DNA from: Aliterella atlantica CENA595
GTDB lineage: Bacteria; Cyanobacteriota; Cyanobacteriia; Cyanobacteriales; Chroococcidiopsidaceae
Direction of reading: 5' to 3'
Assembly: GCF_000952155.1 (NCBI RefSeq)
Contig: NZ_JYON01000005.1
Span: 124,001 to 188,000, forward strand
DNA length: 64,000 bases
Part shown: positions 36,831 to 46,900 of the stretch, piece after piece
How the letters are laid out: the number at the start of each line of letters is the position of its first letter
Position numbering within the stretch: the first letter of the stretch is position 1
Program-made: the position numbers and the translations under genes
The notes under the pieces: generated by a model
Told to the model about the DNA's origin: nothing
Database searches by the model: none
The model's input: the letters and a program-made list of their open reading frames with translations, nothing else

Positions 36831-37628
36831 TTATTTTTTATCTATTCCACTACCAAGAATAGTTTTCCATAAATTGGTTAGCGCTTCTCTGGGTAAGAAA
36901 CGATGAATATTAGCAACTAAATGATTTCTAATATCGCCAGGTACAACAGTCGATTGATTGTTGTCTAAAGCTTGTAATGACTCGCGTACAACTACTTCTT
37001 TGGAAGTATTATTTGCCTGAGCTACCTTTGCCAAAAACTCAGGAAACTTTGCATCTTGAAAGAAACTTGTATCAGTTGGTCCTGGGCAAACTGCAAGGAC
37101 TTTAACATTATATCTCTGGTTCTCTGCCCACAAGGCTTCGCTAAAACTCAAAACAAAAGCTTTACTAGCAGCATAAACAGAAAAATAAGGCATTGGTTGA
37201 AAGCCAGCAGTTGATGCTAAATTAATTATCGCTCCAGAACGGCGATCGCGCATTCCTGGTAAAAAGTGATGAGTTAAGTCTACTAAAGCTAATACGTTCA
37301 ATTGAACTATCTTTACTTGCTTTTCTCCATCCTGTTCGACAAAATCACCGTAACCACCAAAACCAGCATTATTAATTAATAAATCAATGGTTATTCCTTT
37401 TTGATTTACTGTATCAAATACAGTTTTTGCGGCATTTGGGGCAGTCAAGTCTTGAATTATAGTATCTACTTGAATGTTATAGCGCGATCGCAATTCTTGC
37501 GCTAAAGATTGCAGTTTTTGCTCCGAACGCGCTACTAAGACTAAATTCATTTGCTGCTTGGCTAGTTCTTGAGCGAAGTTTTCGCCAATTCCAGCAGAAG
37601 CCCCAGTAATTAATGCTGTTTTCATCAA
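36831..37628 (-). CDS. Short-chain dehydrogenase/reductase
   Basis: 265 residues. ALITGASAGIGENFAQ cofactor loop, NNAGFGGYG, serine in NLASTAGFQ, and YAASKAFVLSFSEAL with the catalytic Tyr-Lys. It resembles DltE/YqjQ-type SDRs that use NADP(H). Substrate not deducible. Convergent with the acyltransferase gene. Confidence 0.85.
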   Translation of the reverse strand: MMKTALITGASAGIGENFAQELAKQQMNLVLVARSEQKLQSLAQELRSRYNIQVDTIIQDLTAPNAAKTVFDTVNQKGITIDLLINNAGFGGYGDFVEQDGEKQVKIVQLNVLALVDLTHHFLPGMRDRRSGAIINLASTAGFQPMPYFSVYAASKAFVLSFSEALWAENQRYNVKVLAVCPGPTDTSFFQDAKFPEFLAKVAQANNTSKEVVVRESLQALDNNQSTVVPGDIRNHLVANIHRFLPREALTNLWKTILGSGIDKK

Positions 37629-37804
37629 TATATGTTTTCATTTATACTTGTTTATTCTAACTATTTAGCTAGAAAATAACGATCTATCAACCGGACTAGG
37701 CTAGATAGTAGATTTTTCAAAATTAGCATTAAAATGTTTCCTTTTTAACAGTATTGTTATTCGAGAAAATCTTACTTTTAGAAAATCTTAGCAATCATAA
37801 AAAG

Positions 37805-39295
37805 ATGAAACGCTTTTGGCTCTTAGTTGCTCTGTTTACAAGCGTGCCAGCAACAGCCGTAGCGGCACAAAATGCTGTACCAGTTGACTTTTTGACTACA
37901 ATTGATGCAACATTTGCAACAGTTGTATCGGCATTAGAAAAAGTTATTTTCTTAAGTATTGGTGGTATGCCTCTAGTAGTATTGTGGCTACTCGCAGGGG
38001 CAATTTTTTTCACATTGCGGATGAAATTTATCAATATTCGTGCCTTTCCACACGCTATAAATGTCGTGCGCGGACATTACGATAATCCGCACGAACCAGG
38101 AGAAGTTACTCATTTTCAAGCACTATCAGCAGCGCTTTCAGCCACAGTAGGATTGGGAAATATTGCTGGAGTAGCGATCGCGATCCAATTGGGAGGTCCA
38201 GGTGTTGTATTCTGGATGACGATAGTAGGGTTTTTGGGGATGTCGAGCAAGTTTGCTGAATGTACCTTGGCTCAAATGTACAGAGTCAATCGACCAGATG
38301 GTTCGCTGTGTGGCGGACCTATGCACTACCTATCGCGCGGTTTAGCCGAAAAAGGTTTGCGCCCATTAGGGAAAATCTTAGCTGGGATGTTTGCCGTTTT
38401 TTGTGTTGGTGGGGCATTTGGGGGTGGCAATATGTTTCAGGCAAATCAATCTTTTGTCGGCGTTGCTCAAGTATTACCTTGGTTTCAAGAACGTAGCTGG
38501 CTTTACGGAATTATTCTTGCTTGCCTAGTTGGGGTAGTAATTATTGGTGGTATTCGCCGGATTGGAGCCGTAGCCGAGATTCTCGTACCTGCAATGTGTT
38601 TTAGCTACTTTGTAGCAGCATTGTGGATTATTTTCGGCAATATTGCTGAAATTCCGGCGGCGATCGCGACAATTATCCAGGAAGCTTTTACGCCTACAGC
38701 AGTCGGCGGCGGTTTTGTGGGCGTACTGGTGCAAGGTGTAAGAAGAGCAGCTTTTGACAACGAGGCTGGTGTCGGTTCTGCGCCTATTGCTCACTCAGCA
38801 GCGCGTACTGACGAACCTGTAAGAGAGGGAGTTGTTGCTTTGCTCGAACCTTTTATTGACACGATAGTAGTGAGCAATATTACAGCGCTAGTCATTGTCA
38901 TTACTGGAGTATATAGAAATTCTCAGCTAGATGGGATTGGCATGACTTTCGATGCCTTCGCTACTGGTATTTCTTGGTTTCCTTTTTTGCTGTCATTGGC
39001 AGTGTTTTTGTTCGCCTTCTCGACAATTATTTCCTGGGGCTATTATGGCGAAAGGGCTTGGGCTTATTTGTTTGGCGAACGGACGTTGAGGGTTTTTCAA
39101 GTCTCGTTTGTTATCGGTGTATTTGTAGGTTCGGTGGTGAACTTGCAATCGGTGCTTAATTTCGGAGACATGATGATTTTAAGCATGGCTTTTCCCAACC
39201 TTTTAGGCTGTTTTCTCCTATCAGGAAAAGTTGCCACAGCTTTGCAAGATTATATGCAGCGTTTGCAAGCCAATAAAATGCCAGTTTATCGGTAA
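37805..39295 (+). CDS. Alanine/glycine:cation symporter (AGCS family)
   Basis: 496 residues from the ATG giving MKRFWLLVALFTSVPATAVAAQ; a TTG 51 bases upstream is less likely. About ten membrane segments. The family signature GGPMHYLSRGL, GLGNIAGVAIAIQLGGPG, and FDNEAGVGSAPIAHSAA are present. It should import alanine or glycine with sodium. The N-terminal segment looks like a cleavable signal, unusual for short bacterial AGCS members but seen in cyanobacterial ones. A GCGATCGC-pair hairpin follows at about 39312-39343. Confidence 0.9.
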   Translation: MKRFWLLVALFTSVPATAVAAQNAVPVDFLTTIDATFATVVSALEKVIFLSIGGMPLVVLWLLAGAIFFTLRMKFINIRAFPHAINVVRGHYDNPHEPGEVTHFQALSAALSATVGLGNIAGVAIAIQLGGPGVVFWMTIVGFLGMSSKFAECTLAQMYRVNRPDGSLCGGPMHYLSRGLAEKGLRPLGKILAGMFAVFCVGGAFGGGNMFQANQSFVGVAQVLPWFQERSWLYGIILACLVGVVIIGGIRRIGAVAEILVPAMCFSYFVAALWIIFGNIAEIPAAIATIIQEAFTPTAVGGGFVGVLVQGVRRAAFDNEAGVGSAPIAHSAARTDEPVREGVVALLEPFIDTIVVSNITALVIVITGVYRNSQLDGIGMTFDAFATGISWFPFLLSLAVFLFAFSTIISWGYYGERAWAYLFGERTLRVFQVSFVIGVFVGSVVNLQSVLNFGDMMILSMAFPNLLGCFLLSGKVATALQDYMQRLQANKMPVYR

Positions 39296-39386
39296 GTCTA
39301 CTTGAGAGAAGGCGATCGCTTTCTATCATGGTAGCGATCGCTTATTTGCTCTTTAGCTTAGATATATGCTATCTTTAGAGATCCTT

Positions 39387-39460
39387 GGACGTATAGCTCA
39401 GTTGGTTAGAGCGCTACGTTGACATCGTAGAGGTCCCCCGTTCGAGTCGGGGTACGTCCA
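39387..39460 (+). tRNA. tRNA-Val (GAC)
   Basis: 74 nt cloverleaf: acceptor GGACGTA/TACGTCC, D-loop AGCTCAGTTGGTTAGAGC, anticodon stem CTACG/CGTAG around TTGACAT (anticodon GAC), T-loop GTTCGAGTC. The CCA is not encoded. Confidence 0.95.
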
Positions 39461-39512
39461 CTTATCCTGTAGTTGCACGCATCTTTACTATTTCATGTCG
39501 TTGTCTACTTTA

Positions 39513-39543
39513 AAAAACTGTTCGCAATTTGCGAACAGTTTTT
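39513..39543 (+). terminator. Intrinsic terminator downstream of tRNA-Val
   Basis: AAAAACTGTTCGC pairs with GCGAACAGTTTTT around AATTT (13-bp stem with U-tract). Strong rho-independent terminator; symmetrical, so it could also stop the acyl-CoA dehydrogenase transcript from the other side. Confidence 0.88.
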
Positions 39544-39627
39544 AATTAGATAAGCCTGGAAATGAGTGGGATATTGGAGTCCAAGCAGTAACGGAAATAG
39601 CAAAAGACGATCTTGGCAGGATGACAT

Positions 39628-40695
39628 TTACTTTGAATCTATCAATCGATTGAGCGTAGCTGCCATTAAGTCGGTAGATTGCCCTGATACAGTGTAGACT
39701 AAAGCTTCGCGGTAAATTCGCTGTGCTGGGTGATGGTTGTGATTTGCCGCACCGCTAGAGACAGCGATCGCACAATGAGCGCATCTTACAGCTAAGTCGA
39801 TTGCCCAAGCTCTTAGTTTCAGTTTTGTCTGATAAGATTCGTTAGCAGCTTTGTCTATAGCTGCACGACATTGAGATAATTCTAGATGCAGTTTTTCTAA
39901 AGCTAGATGAATGAAGGCTAGTTGTTTATTTGAATAAGTAGCCTGGATAACGTCGAGACTAGCTAGCGCACAGCCTAAAGCTAATGCAGTTGCCTTGAGG
40001 ACGTTTTGCTTGTCATTATCATGAATCCAGCTAGGCGGCTTTATAGAGACAAGGCGATCGCACTTTAGCAACCAGTTATCTAGCCTAGCAGTGACAGTGT
40101 TGGTGGAAGTCATTGCTGCTAGAGGTAAAACTTCGCTAAACGTAATTTTGCCTGCATCGCGATCGCTATTTACAAATGGTACTAAGCCAAATACAGCGCG
40201 ATCGTCGCTTAAGGTAGCAGCAGCAATAAATTCTTGAAATATGCCAAAGCCTGTTATCCAGGGTACAGTACCGTTAAGCCTATAGCCATCATCAACAGGA
40301 GTTGCTTTAACTATTGCTTCTCCCCGCCGCCGCAGATGAGAAAATCCCACGCCCAAAAGAATATTACCGTTACTTAGATGAGGTAAATACTCCTGCTGCA
40401 AAGACTGATTTTGACTACGAACTAGCATTCCTGCTGCACTTTGATGTTGAGTTTGCAGAAATGCTAATGCTCCAGAGTATCTAGCTACTAATTGCTGAAA
40501 GTTGTAATATGTCTCTGCACTAGCAGCTAATCCACCCCAAACTGAAGGAACCTGCAAAGCTAGCAAACCAAGTTCTCCAAGCCCATTTAAGGCATTCTGG
40601 AGGGCTTGAGGAGAGCGATCGATTTCAGCAGATTCGGGAAAAACTGCCGATTTTAAGTAAGATGTGGCAATATTTAGCAGGTGATGCTCGTCCAT
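39628..40695 (-). CDS. Acyl-CoA dehydrogenase family protein
   Basis: 355 residues, short for the family (about 380). The N-terminal helical part (LGELGLLALQVPSVWGG), the middle beta part (LNGTVPWITGFGIF, substrate/FAD side) and the C-terminal helices fit acyl-CoA dehydrogenases. The usual C-terminal catalytic glutamate motif is not clear, so it may be a related flavoprotein (monooxygenase or desulfurization type). Last gene before the Dpd island, from which it is divergent. Confidence 0.72.
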   Translation of the reverse strand: MDEHHLLNIATSYLKSAVFPESAEIDRSPQALQNALNGLGELGLLALQVPSVWGGLAASAETYYNFQQLVARYSGALAFLQTQHQSAAGMLVRSQNQSLQQEYLPHLSNGNILLGVGFSHLRRRGEAIVKATPVDDGYRLNGTVPWITGFGIFQEFIAAATLSDDRAVFGLVPFVNSDRDAGKITFSEVLPLAAMTSTNTVTARLDNWLLKCDRLVSIKPPSWIHDNDKQNVLKATALALGCALASLDVIQATYSNKQLAFIHLALEKLHLELSQCRAAIDKAANESYQTKLKLRAWAIDLAVRCAHCAIAVSSGAANHNHHPAQRIYREALVYTVSGQSTDLMAATLNRLIDSK

Positions 40696-40917
40696 GCGAT
40701 CGCTATAAATAAGTTTTTTATCTTCTTATCTATTTTGTCTATCCTTAAGATAAATTATCTACATCAAAATATATAAACTGCTATCACTTCAAAATCAATA
40801 ACTGAATTGCAAATTTGCTCTTTATTAGTTTGCAATCTCATCGTTAAACGCGCAATTTGCACTTAAAACAAATGAAAACATTTACTGTTAACAACTATAT
40901 TAGTTTAAGTTCGCTTG

Positions 40918-40923
40918 TATAAT
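40918..40923 (+). promoter_or_regulatory. Candidate -10 box for the dpdA operon
   Basis: A consensus TATAAT preceded by TTG lies 59 bp before the dpdA ATG. I see no good -35 at 16-18 bp. The 287-bp gap 40696-40982 is otherwise AT-rich, with TTTAAGTTC repeated about 28 bp apart near 40904 and 40932. Confidence 0.35.
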
Positions 40924-40982
40924 TAGTTAAAATTTAAGTTCATTGTTTAATGATTTTGCAATTATCTGTTCGCTAAAACAAT

Positions 40983-42998
40983 ATGAATAAATTGCGTACA
41001 TTAGTTATTACCTCCTGTACGGGAAAGAAAAAATTTAAGGCATTTAACCAACTATCTATAGTAGATTTTCAAGATTCAGATTTACTAGCTTTAAGAGAAG
41101 CAGAATTAGCTTCAGCAAAATGTTCTGCGGCTGATATGTATATAGGAATGCAGCACTGCACAATGATGGCAGGAGTGAACGCATTACGTCAAGCTTTTGG
41201 AACAGAAGTAGTAGACGTGATGATTCTTTCAGCAGGATATGGACTCATTCCAGAACATCAAATAATCGTGCCTTATGAAGTAAGCTTCAATACTATGAAA
41301 GCTAGCGATATAGATAAATGGGCAAGTTTTCTAAAAATTCATGAAGATTTTGAAAGAGCGATCGCTAAGTACGATCTCATCTTTATTATGTTAGGGAAAA
41401 ACTATTTACGTTCTATCCAATTTCCCATAAATACCTGCGACAAACAAAGCTTAATATTTTTAACTTCCTCCGCTAGCTCTAACTATATCCAAGGCGTAAC
41501 AAGCAAATGCTTTATCTTACCTCTTTCTAATACAGAAGCAAAGAAATTCAGTTATAGCTTAGTAGGATTAAAAGGTTTTTTGTTCAAGCAATTTGCTTTA
41601 GCAGTCGTTCAGAAATTTCATCTTCTCCAAAAAGTTTACGAACAACCAGATTTGTTTAGGCAACTTGTAATTCCAAGGTCAGAGTTGCCAATTATATTCA
41701 CTCAAAGATTTGGACGTTCGGAAACAGATAATATAGTACCTATTCCTAATATTCAACCAGCCCTCAACTATCATTTAGGAATGAAATATTTTATTCCTGA
41801 ATGGGACGACCGCATAGATCCTAAATATGAATTTTTAGATGATATAAAAACACCTAATAAAAACTCTTACAATGATGAAATTTACGCTCATCAAATATTT
41901 TCACCGCCTAATTACGATGGGATATTAGTATCTAAAATAGTTTTTGACAAGGGAAAAACTAAGAAACTTAGGATATTAAAAGAAGGAATACATAAATTTA
42001 TTCGTTACCAGGGAACGATGATGGGAGATTGTGGTGCTTTCGGATACATAAAAGAAGACACTCCCCCATACACAACTGAAGAAATTTTAGAATATTATAG
42101 CTCGTGTGGTTTTAACTATGGCGTAAGTATAGATCACTTAATCGTTGGCTTATTTGCACAACCAGGACTTAGAGAAAAACGTTATCAAATAACAATTAAT
42201 AACGCTGAGGATTTTATTCAAAAGCATTCTAGAGGACAATATGATTTTACTCCTATTGGAGCCGTTCAAGGCTGGAATCCTGAATCATATTCTAAAGCAG
42301 TAAAAGCATACATTGAAATGGGGTATGATTATATTGCTTTAGGAGGTTTGGCGAGAGCAAGAACTACTGAAATCATCCAAATTTTGCAAGCAATTTATCC
42401 ATATATAAATTCAAATACGAGAATACATTTATTTGGAGTAGGAAGACTAAATGCTATTCCAATATTTCGCCATTTAGGAGTAAATAGCTTCGACTCTGCT
42501 AGCCCTCTACGTAAAGCCTGGTTAGATCCAGTAGCTAATTATCACAGTATAAAGGGCAATACTTATGCGGCTGTTCGTATTCCAAAAGTTGATGATTCTG
42601 GAATAAGAATTAAACAGATAATTAACGCAGGTGTTGCAGACAAGTTAACTCTGCAATTATTAGAACAAAATGCACTTTCATTTCTAAGAAGTTTCGATAA
42701 AGGCAAAGCAAGTTTAGAAGATACTTTAGCAGCACTTACAGCTTACGACGAGTTACTAGAATTACCTCGTAATGGCATAGTAAATTCGCTAGAACAAAGA
42801 AGACGTACTTCTAAACATACTCAAATGTATAAAAAGCTTTTAGAAGATAAACCCTGGAAAGATTGCAATTGTCCTATTTGCCAAGAAATTGGCGTTGAAG
42901 TTATAATTTTTCGAGGTAACGATCGCAATCGCCGCAGAGGATTTCATAATACACATATATTCTATAAGCGATTTAAAGATTTATTAGCAGATGGTTAA
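40983..42998 (+). CDS. dpdA: DpdA DNA-guanine transglycosylase with an extra N-terminal YaaA/DUF6884-like domain
   Basis: 671 residues. Residues about 1-200 show SCTGKKK (11-17), AADMYIGMQ (49-57) and ILSAGYGLIPE (81-91), which look like the DUF6884/YaaA-type fold. From about 260 a TGT barrel follows: MGDCGAF (347-353, first Asp), SIDHLIVG (382-389), ALGGLARAR, FGVGR (484-488) and SFDSASP (502-508, nucleophile Asp). A zinc site C628, C630, C633 and H658 matches the CxCxxC-H of tRNA-guanine transglycosylases. DpdA proteins replace guanine in DNA with preQ0. Known DpdA are about 400 residues, so the N-terminal part is an addition, possibly DpdC-like. Heads the island. Confidence 0.88.
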   Translation: MNKLRTLVITSCTGKKKFKAFNQLSIVDFQDSDLLALREAELASAKCSAADMYIGMQHCTMMAGVNALRQAFGTEVVDVMILSAGYGLIPEHQIIVPYEVSFNTMKASDIDKWASFLKIHEDFERAIAKYDLIFIMLGKNYLRSIQFPINTCDKQSLIFLTSSASSNYIQGVTSKCFILPLSNTEAKKFSYSLVGLKGFLFKQFALAVVQKFHLLQKVYEQPDLFRQLVIPRSELPIIFTQRFGRSETDNIVPIPNIQPALNYHLGMKYFIPEWDDRIDPKYEFLDDIKTPNKNSYNDEIYAHQIFSPPNYDGILVSKIVFDKGKTKKLRILKEGIHKFIRYQGTMMGDCGAFGYIKEDTPPYTTEEILEYYSSCGFNYGVSIDHLIVGLFAQPGLREKRYQITINNAEDFIQKHSRGQYDFTPIGAVQGWNPESYSKAVKAYIEMGYDYIALGGLARARTTEIIQILQAIYPYINSNTRIHLFGVGRLNAIPIFRHLGVNSFDSASPLRKAWLDPVANYHSIKGNTYAAVRIPKVDDSGIRIKQIINAGVADKLTLQLLEQNALSFLRSFDKGKASLEDTLAALTAYDELLELPRNGIVNSLEQRRRTSKHTQMYKKLLEDKPWKDCNCPICQEIGVEVIIFRGNDRNRRRGFHNTHIFYKRFKDLLADG

Positions 42999-43028
42999 AA
43001 TTATTCTGTATATTTTATTTAAAAGTTT

Positions 43029-43868
43029 ATGGATCAAAAGTTTCTTCCTGTATTTTCATTAGACTGGACTGGTCTATTGAAAAAAATAAGTAATGTAGAG
43101 GGAGATTATGGTGTTCTTGCTCCTATTTCTTGTTACAATAAACTTCTAATTAATATTCGCAAACTGAATAAGCCTTTCTTTATAGATAGTGGAGTGTTTA
43201 ATAATAAAAACTATCCCTGGTATACTCAGCTTGATTGTGAGTACAAAAATGAACGTTGGACGCATGAGTACCGTTTAGCATCGGAACAACACTTAAGACA
43301 AAGAATACAAAACTACCTAGCTCGTTGCGATAAATTCAGTCCTGACTATATTTTTGCTCCAGATGCGATCGCAGAGCCATTATTATCTTTACATTTAGCG
43401 CGACTCTGTTGGGAAGAATACTTGCGTAAATCTAGAACTTACACTCTCATTGGAGTAGTTCAAGTAGGAAGTCCTCTATACAACTGGCAAGAAAAATTAG
43501 TCCCGCAAATAGACTCATTACCACTTCATTACAAATCACCCTGTAGCTTTCTTGCTCCTTTAATTAGCGAATACCGCAATATTGGCTACAAGTATATTGC
43601 TTTAGGTGGTTTGCTCAAAGCCGACTGTACTAGGAAAACTGGCTTAAAGTTCGGTTTGTCTCCTCAAGAATTGGATGAACTTTTAACTTGGAGTAGACCT
43701 AACTTTGTTTTAGGCGGGTTAGCGCTAACTCGCCTAGAAGTCTTAAAAAAACATCAAGTATGGGCTGATTCAACTGGCTGGCTTTGGTGGGATGCTCGCT
43801 ACGACTACCAGAGGTTCGGACACCGAAACGCCTTGCAAGAGGTAGCTAACGCTACTTTTCTATCTTAA
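43029..43868 (+). CDS. Second, zinc-site-less TGT-fold protein (DpdA paralogue)
   Basis: 279 residues. FIDSGVF (51-57), IFAPDAIAE (108-116), GVVQVG (142-147), ALGGLLKA (191-198) and VWADSTGW (244-251) follow the order of the DpdA/TGT active-site motifs next door, including both aspartates (D53, D247). The CxCxxC zinc cluster is absent and the protein ends after the nucleophile motif. It starts 30 bp after dpdA on the same strand. It may be a partner subunit, as in heterodimeric TGTs, or a second transglycosylase with other specificity. I do not know a named family for it. Confidence 0.75.
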   Translation: MDQKFLPVFSLDWTGLLKKISNVEGDYGVLAPISCYNKLLINIRKLNKPFFIDSGVFNNKNYPWYTQLDCEYKNERWTHEYRLASEQHLRQRIQNYLARCDKFSPDYIFAPDAIAEPLLSLHLARLCWEEYLRKSRTYTLIGVVQVGSPLYNWQEKLVPQIDSLPLHYKSPCSFLAPLISEYRNIGYKYIALGGLLKADCTRKTGLKFGLSPQELDELLTWSRPNFVLGGLALTRLEVLKKHQVWADSTGWLWWDARYDYQRFGHRNALQEVANATFLS

Positions 43869-43897
43869 ACAAAAAAATTGCCTCAGTGGCGTTAGCT
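43844..43897 (+). promoter_or_regulatory. mRNA hairpin at the boundary of modification and restriction genes
   Basis: AGCUAACGCUACU (43844-43856) pairs with AGUGGCGUUAGCU (43885-43897): 13 bp with one G-U pair and a 28-nt loop. It spans the stop of the TGT paralogue. No U-tract follows, so it could be a processing or attenuation site controlling how much of the transcript reaches dpdE. Confidence 0.45.
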
Positions 43898-43956
43898 TTC
43901 GTACTAGCTAGGGAACTCTAAGTAAAAGAGGACAACTAACAACTGAGAGATTTATT

Positions 43957-46900
43957 ATGACACTGGGTTTCCTAGTGCGTTCCACTGATAATACTCTAGG
44001 AATTGGCAAACTAACCGCCCTGACAGCCTTAGAGGGAACTGTTGAATATTTTTATTCTGTGGGGCGGCGCATTACTAAAACGCTCCCCCGCCCTTCCCTG
44101 CGTAAGGTAAAACTACAAAGACAGACCCGTTGCTACATATATCTCGAAGCAGAAGCAACTTGGGTGATTGGGAGAATTTCTCATTGGGATGAAGACTGTC
44201 AAAAATATGAGATCGCTCTACCTGACAGTAAAACCATCTTAGCTACAGAAGCAGAGATTTTTATCCGGTGTCAGTTACCAATTGACGACCCCATCGACAT
44301 TTTAGCGATGAAAGGACAAGAAACTCCCTATTTCTACAATCGCCGTTCGCGCCTAGTTAAATGCTTAATCGAACAACGTGCTATTAGTCGCGGAATCACG
44401 GGGTTGCTGTCCGCCAACGTTGAACTGTACCCCCATCAAGTTGAAGTCGTGCGTCGCGTTCTAGAAGACCCGATCCAGCGCTATTTACTAGCGGATGAAG
44501 TGGGATTGGGTAAAACTATTGAGGCTGGAGCGATTTTGCGTCAATTTCTCCTTGATGAACCCCAGCAAAAAGCATTAATTTTAGTTCCTCAGTATCTTGT
44601 AGCCCAATGGGCGCGTGAGTTAGAAGATAAATTTTACATTTCCCATTTTGCCCAGCGCGTTGAGTTACTAGCAGTTGAAGACTGGCGGAAAATTCAACAC
44701 CAAACTCGTGCTTTTGGCTTTTCGATCTTAGATGAAGCCCATCATATTGCAGCAATGTCTGCATCGACAGATCCGTTACAGAAACAATGTTTTGCGACGA
44801 TTAAACAATTAGCCCATCAATGCGATCGCTTACTTGTGCTTTCTGCTACCCCTGTTCTCAACCACGAGCAAGACTTTCTCACGATGTTACACTTGCTCGA
44901 TCCGATTAATTATCAACTCGACGATCTAGCAGGTTTCCGGCGCAGGGTAAAAACTCGGCAAGAAATTGGACATATTTTGCTGGCATTTAAAGAAGGTGCA
45001 AATCCCTTTGTTCTCAAAACGAAAAGCAAGCAATTACAAAACCTGTTTAGTGAAGACACTTATCTGTTAAACCTAACTAACAAATTGCAGAACTGCTTAG
45101 GAAATCAAGCCGCATCTATTACAGAACGAGATAGATTAGTTGGTGCAATTAGGACTCATATCAGCGACACTTACCGCCTGCATCGCCGGATGCTGCGTAA
45201 CAGCCGCGCCGCCAGTGAAGATGCGATTTTTGCTCGAAATGCGATTCCAGAAGCTAAATACGATTTAGATGACCGTTCTGCCCAAATTCACGAACTTTTA
45301 GATGAGTGGCGTACTGTTGCACCTTCTGAAAACTATAGCAGGATTTTTCTGCTTTTGTTCCGAGCTAGTAACACTTGGTTAGAAATTTTCCGCCAAGTTA
45401 TAGTAGCCCGTTTGAACGGCGTAGCGCCTTCGGAACTAACTCAAGAATTTGGAGTTGATGATGTCCAACTTTTGACGCAAATACCCAAATTTGCGGGAGA
45501 ACAAGAGATTTTACAATCTCTGCTCAAAATTATCCAAACTCCGTCAGCAAAAGGCGATCGCCTGGAATTACTAACAACTATTATTTTGCATCATCTCGCC
45601 GAAGTCCTGAAGCTGCAATCTTTCTCACAACTACAAGTAAGCGTCCAGCACAGAGTTCGTCGCCCCTTTTCTACCGACAAATTCCCCAAACTTGTTATCT
45701 TTACCAGTTTTACGCAAACTTGCACAAAGGTTTTTCAAAGCTTGGTAGAGATGTTGAGTCAACAAAATGTAGCTAGACATTGCCGAGTAGATTCAAGAGA
45801 AATTGTTGAAAAAAATATTCAAAAATTCAGGCACGATCCGCACTGTTTTCTATTAGTTTGTGACTCTTCTGGAGAAGAAGGGCGAAATTTACAGTTTGTT
45901 GATGGTTTAATTCATTTTGACCTCCCTTGGTCGCCCAATCAACTCGAACAAAGGCTGGGAAGAATTGATAGAATTGGCGGCAAAATGGCGAGCGAGTCTT
46001 GGTTATTGGCAGGTGTAGATTTACCAGACAGCGTTCAAAATGCTTGGTATCAGTTACTAAAAGATGGTTTTGGCATTTTCGAGCGTTCTATTGCTAGCTT
46101 GCAGTTTTATGTAGATAAAAAAATTATCGACTTAGAAAAATTGCTGTTTCAATCGGGAAGTTACGAACTTTTAGATATTATTGAGACTATTCGAGCAGAA
46201 ATTGAAGCAGAACAAGTAAAAATTAACGAACAAAATGCTTTAGATGAAATCGATGCTTTAGAAGAAGATGCTGCTCGTTATTTTGAGAATTTAGATAACT
46301 ATGATGCCAAGCATCAAGATATCGAACGAGCGACAGAAGCATGGCTTTGTAGTGCTTTAGGATTTCGCAAAAATTATGATGTTAATTTGAAATATGTCTG
46401 CAATTACGAACCAACTCAAAGAACGTTAATTCCCGCTGGCGACCTTATAGATCGATTTGCACCTCATGCCAAACAACAAGGAACATACGATCGCCGATTA
46501 GCAAATCGGTATTGTGGCGTTAATCTCTATCGTATTGGCGAAGGATTGACCGATACATTAACCTCATATCTGCACTGGGACGATCGCGGCAAAGCATTTG
46601 CGATGTGGCGACAAGATGAATCTTGGGATACAAACGAGGGCGGCGAATGGATAGGATTTCAGTTTGATTATCTAGTTGAAGCCGATCTAACCAAGGTAGA
46701 GCAAGTTATTGAAGCAGCTAATGTCAAATTTAATCAAAAAGCCCTGAAACGGCGTTCAGATGCTTTATTTCCGCCCATATTAGAAACAATTTTCTTAGAT
46801 GTCCACTTAGAACGAGTGGAAGATGAAAACTTGCTGAAGATTCTCCAGCGCCCCTATGTAGGAAAAAAGCATCAAATTAGGGACTACAACTTAGCTAAAA

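Noticed and set aside
40696..40982. Second copy of a tRNA 3' end as an att site at the left island boundary
   Set aside because: Reading the gap on both strands shows no match to the tRNA-Pro or tRNA-Val 3' ends.
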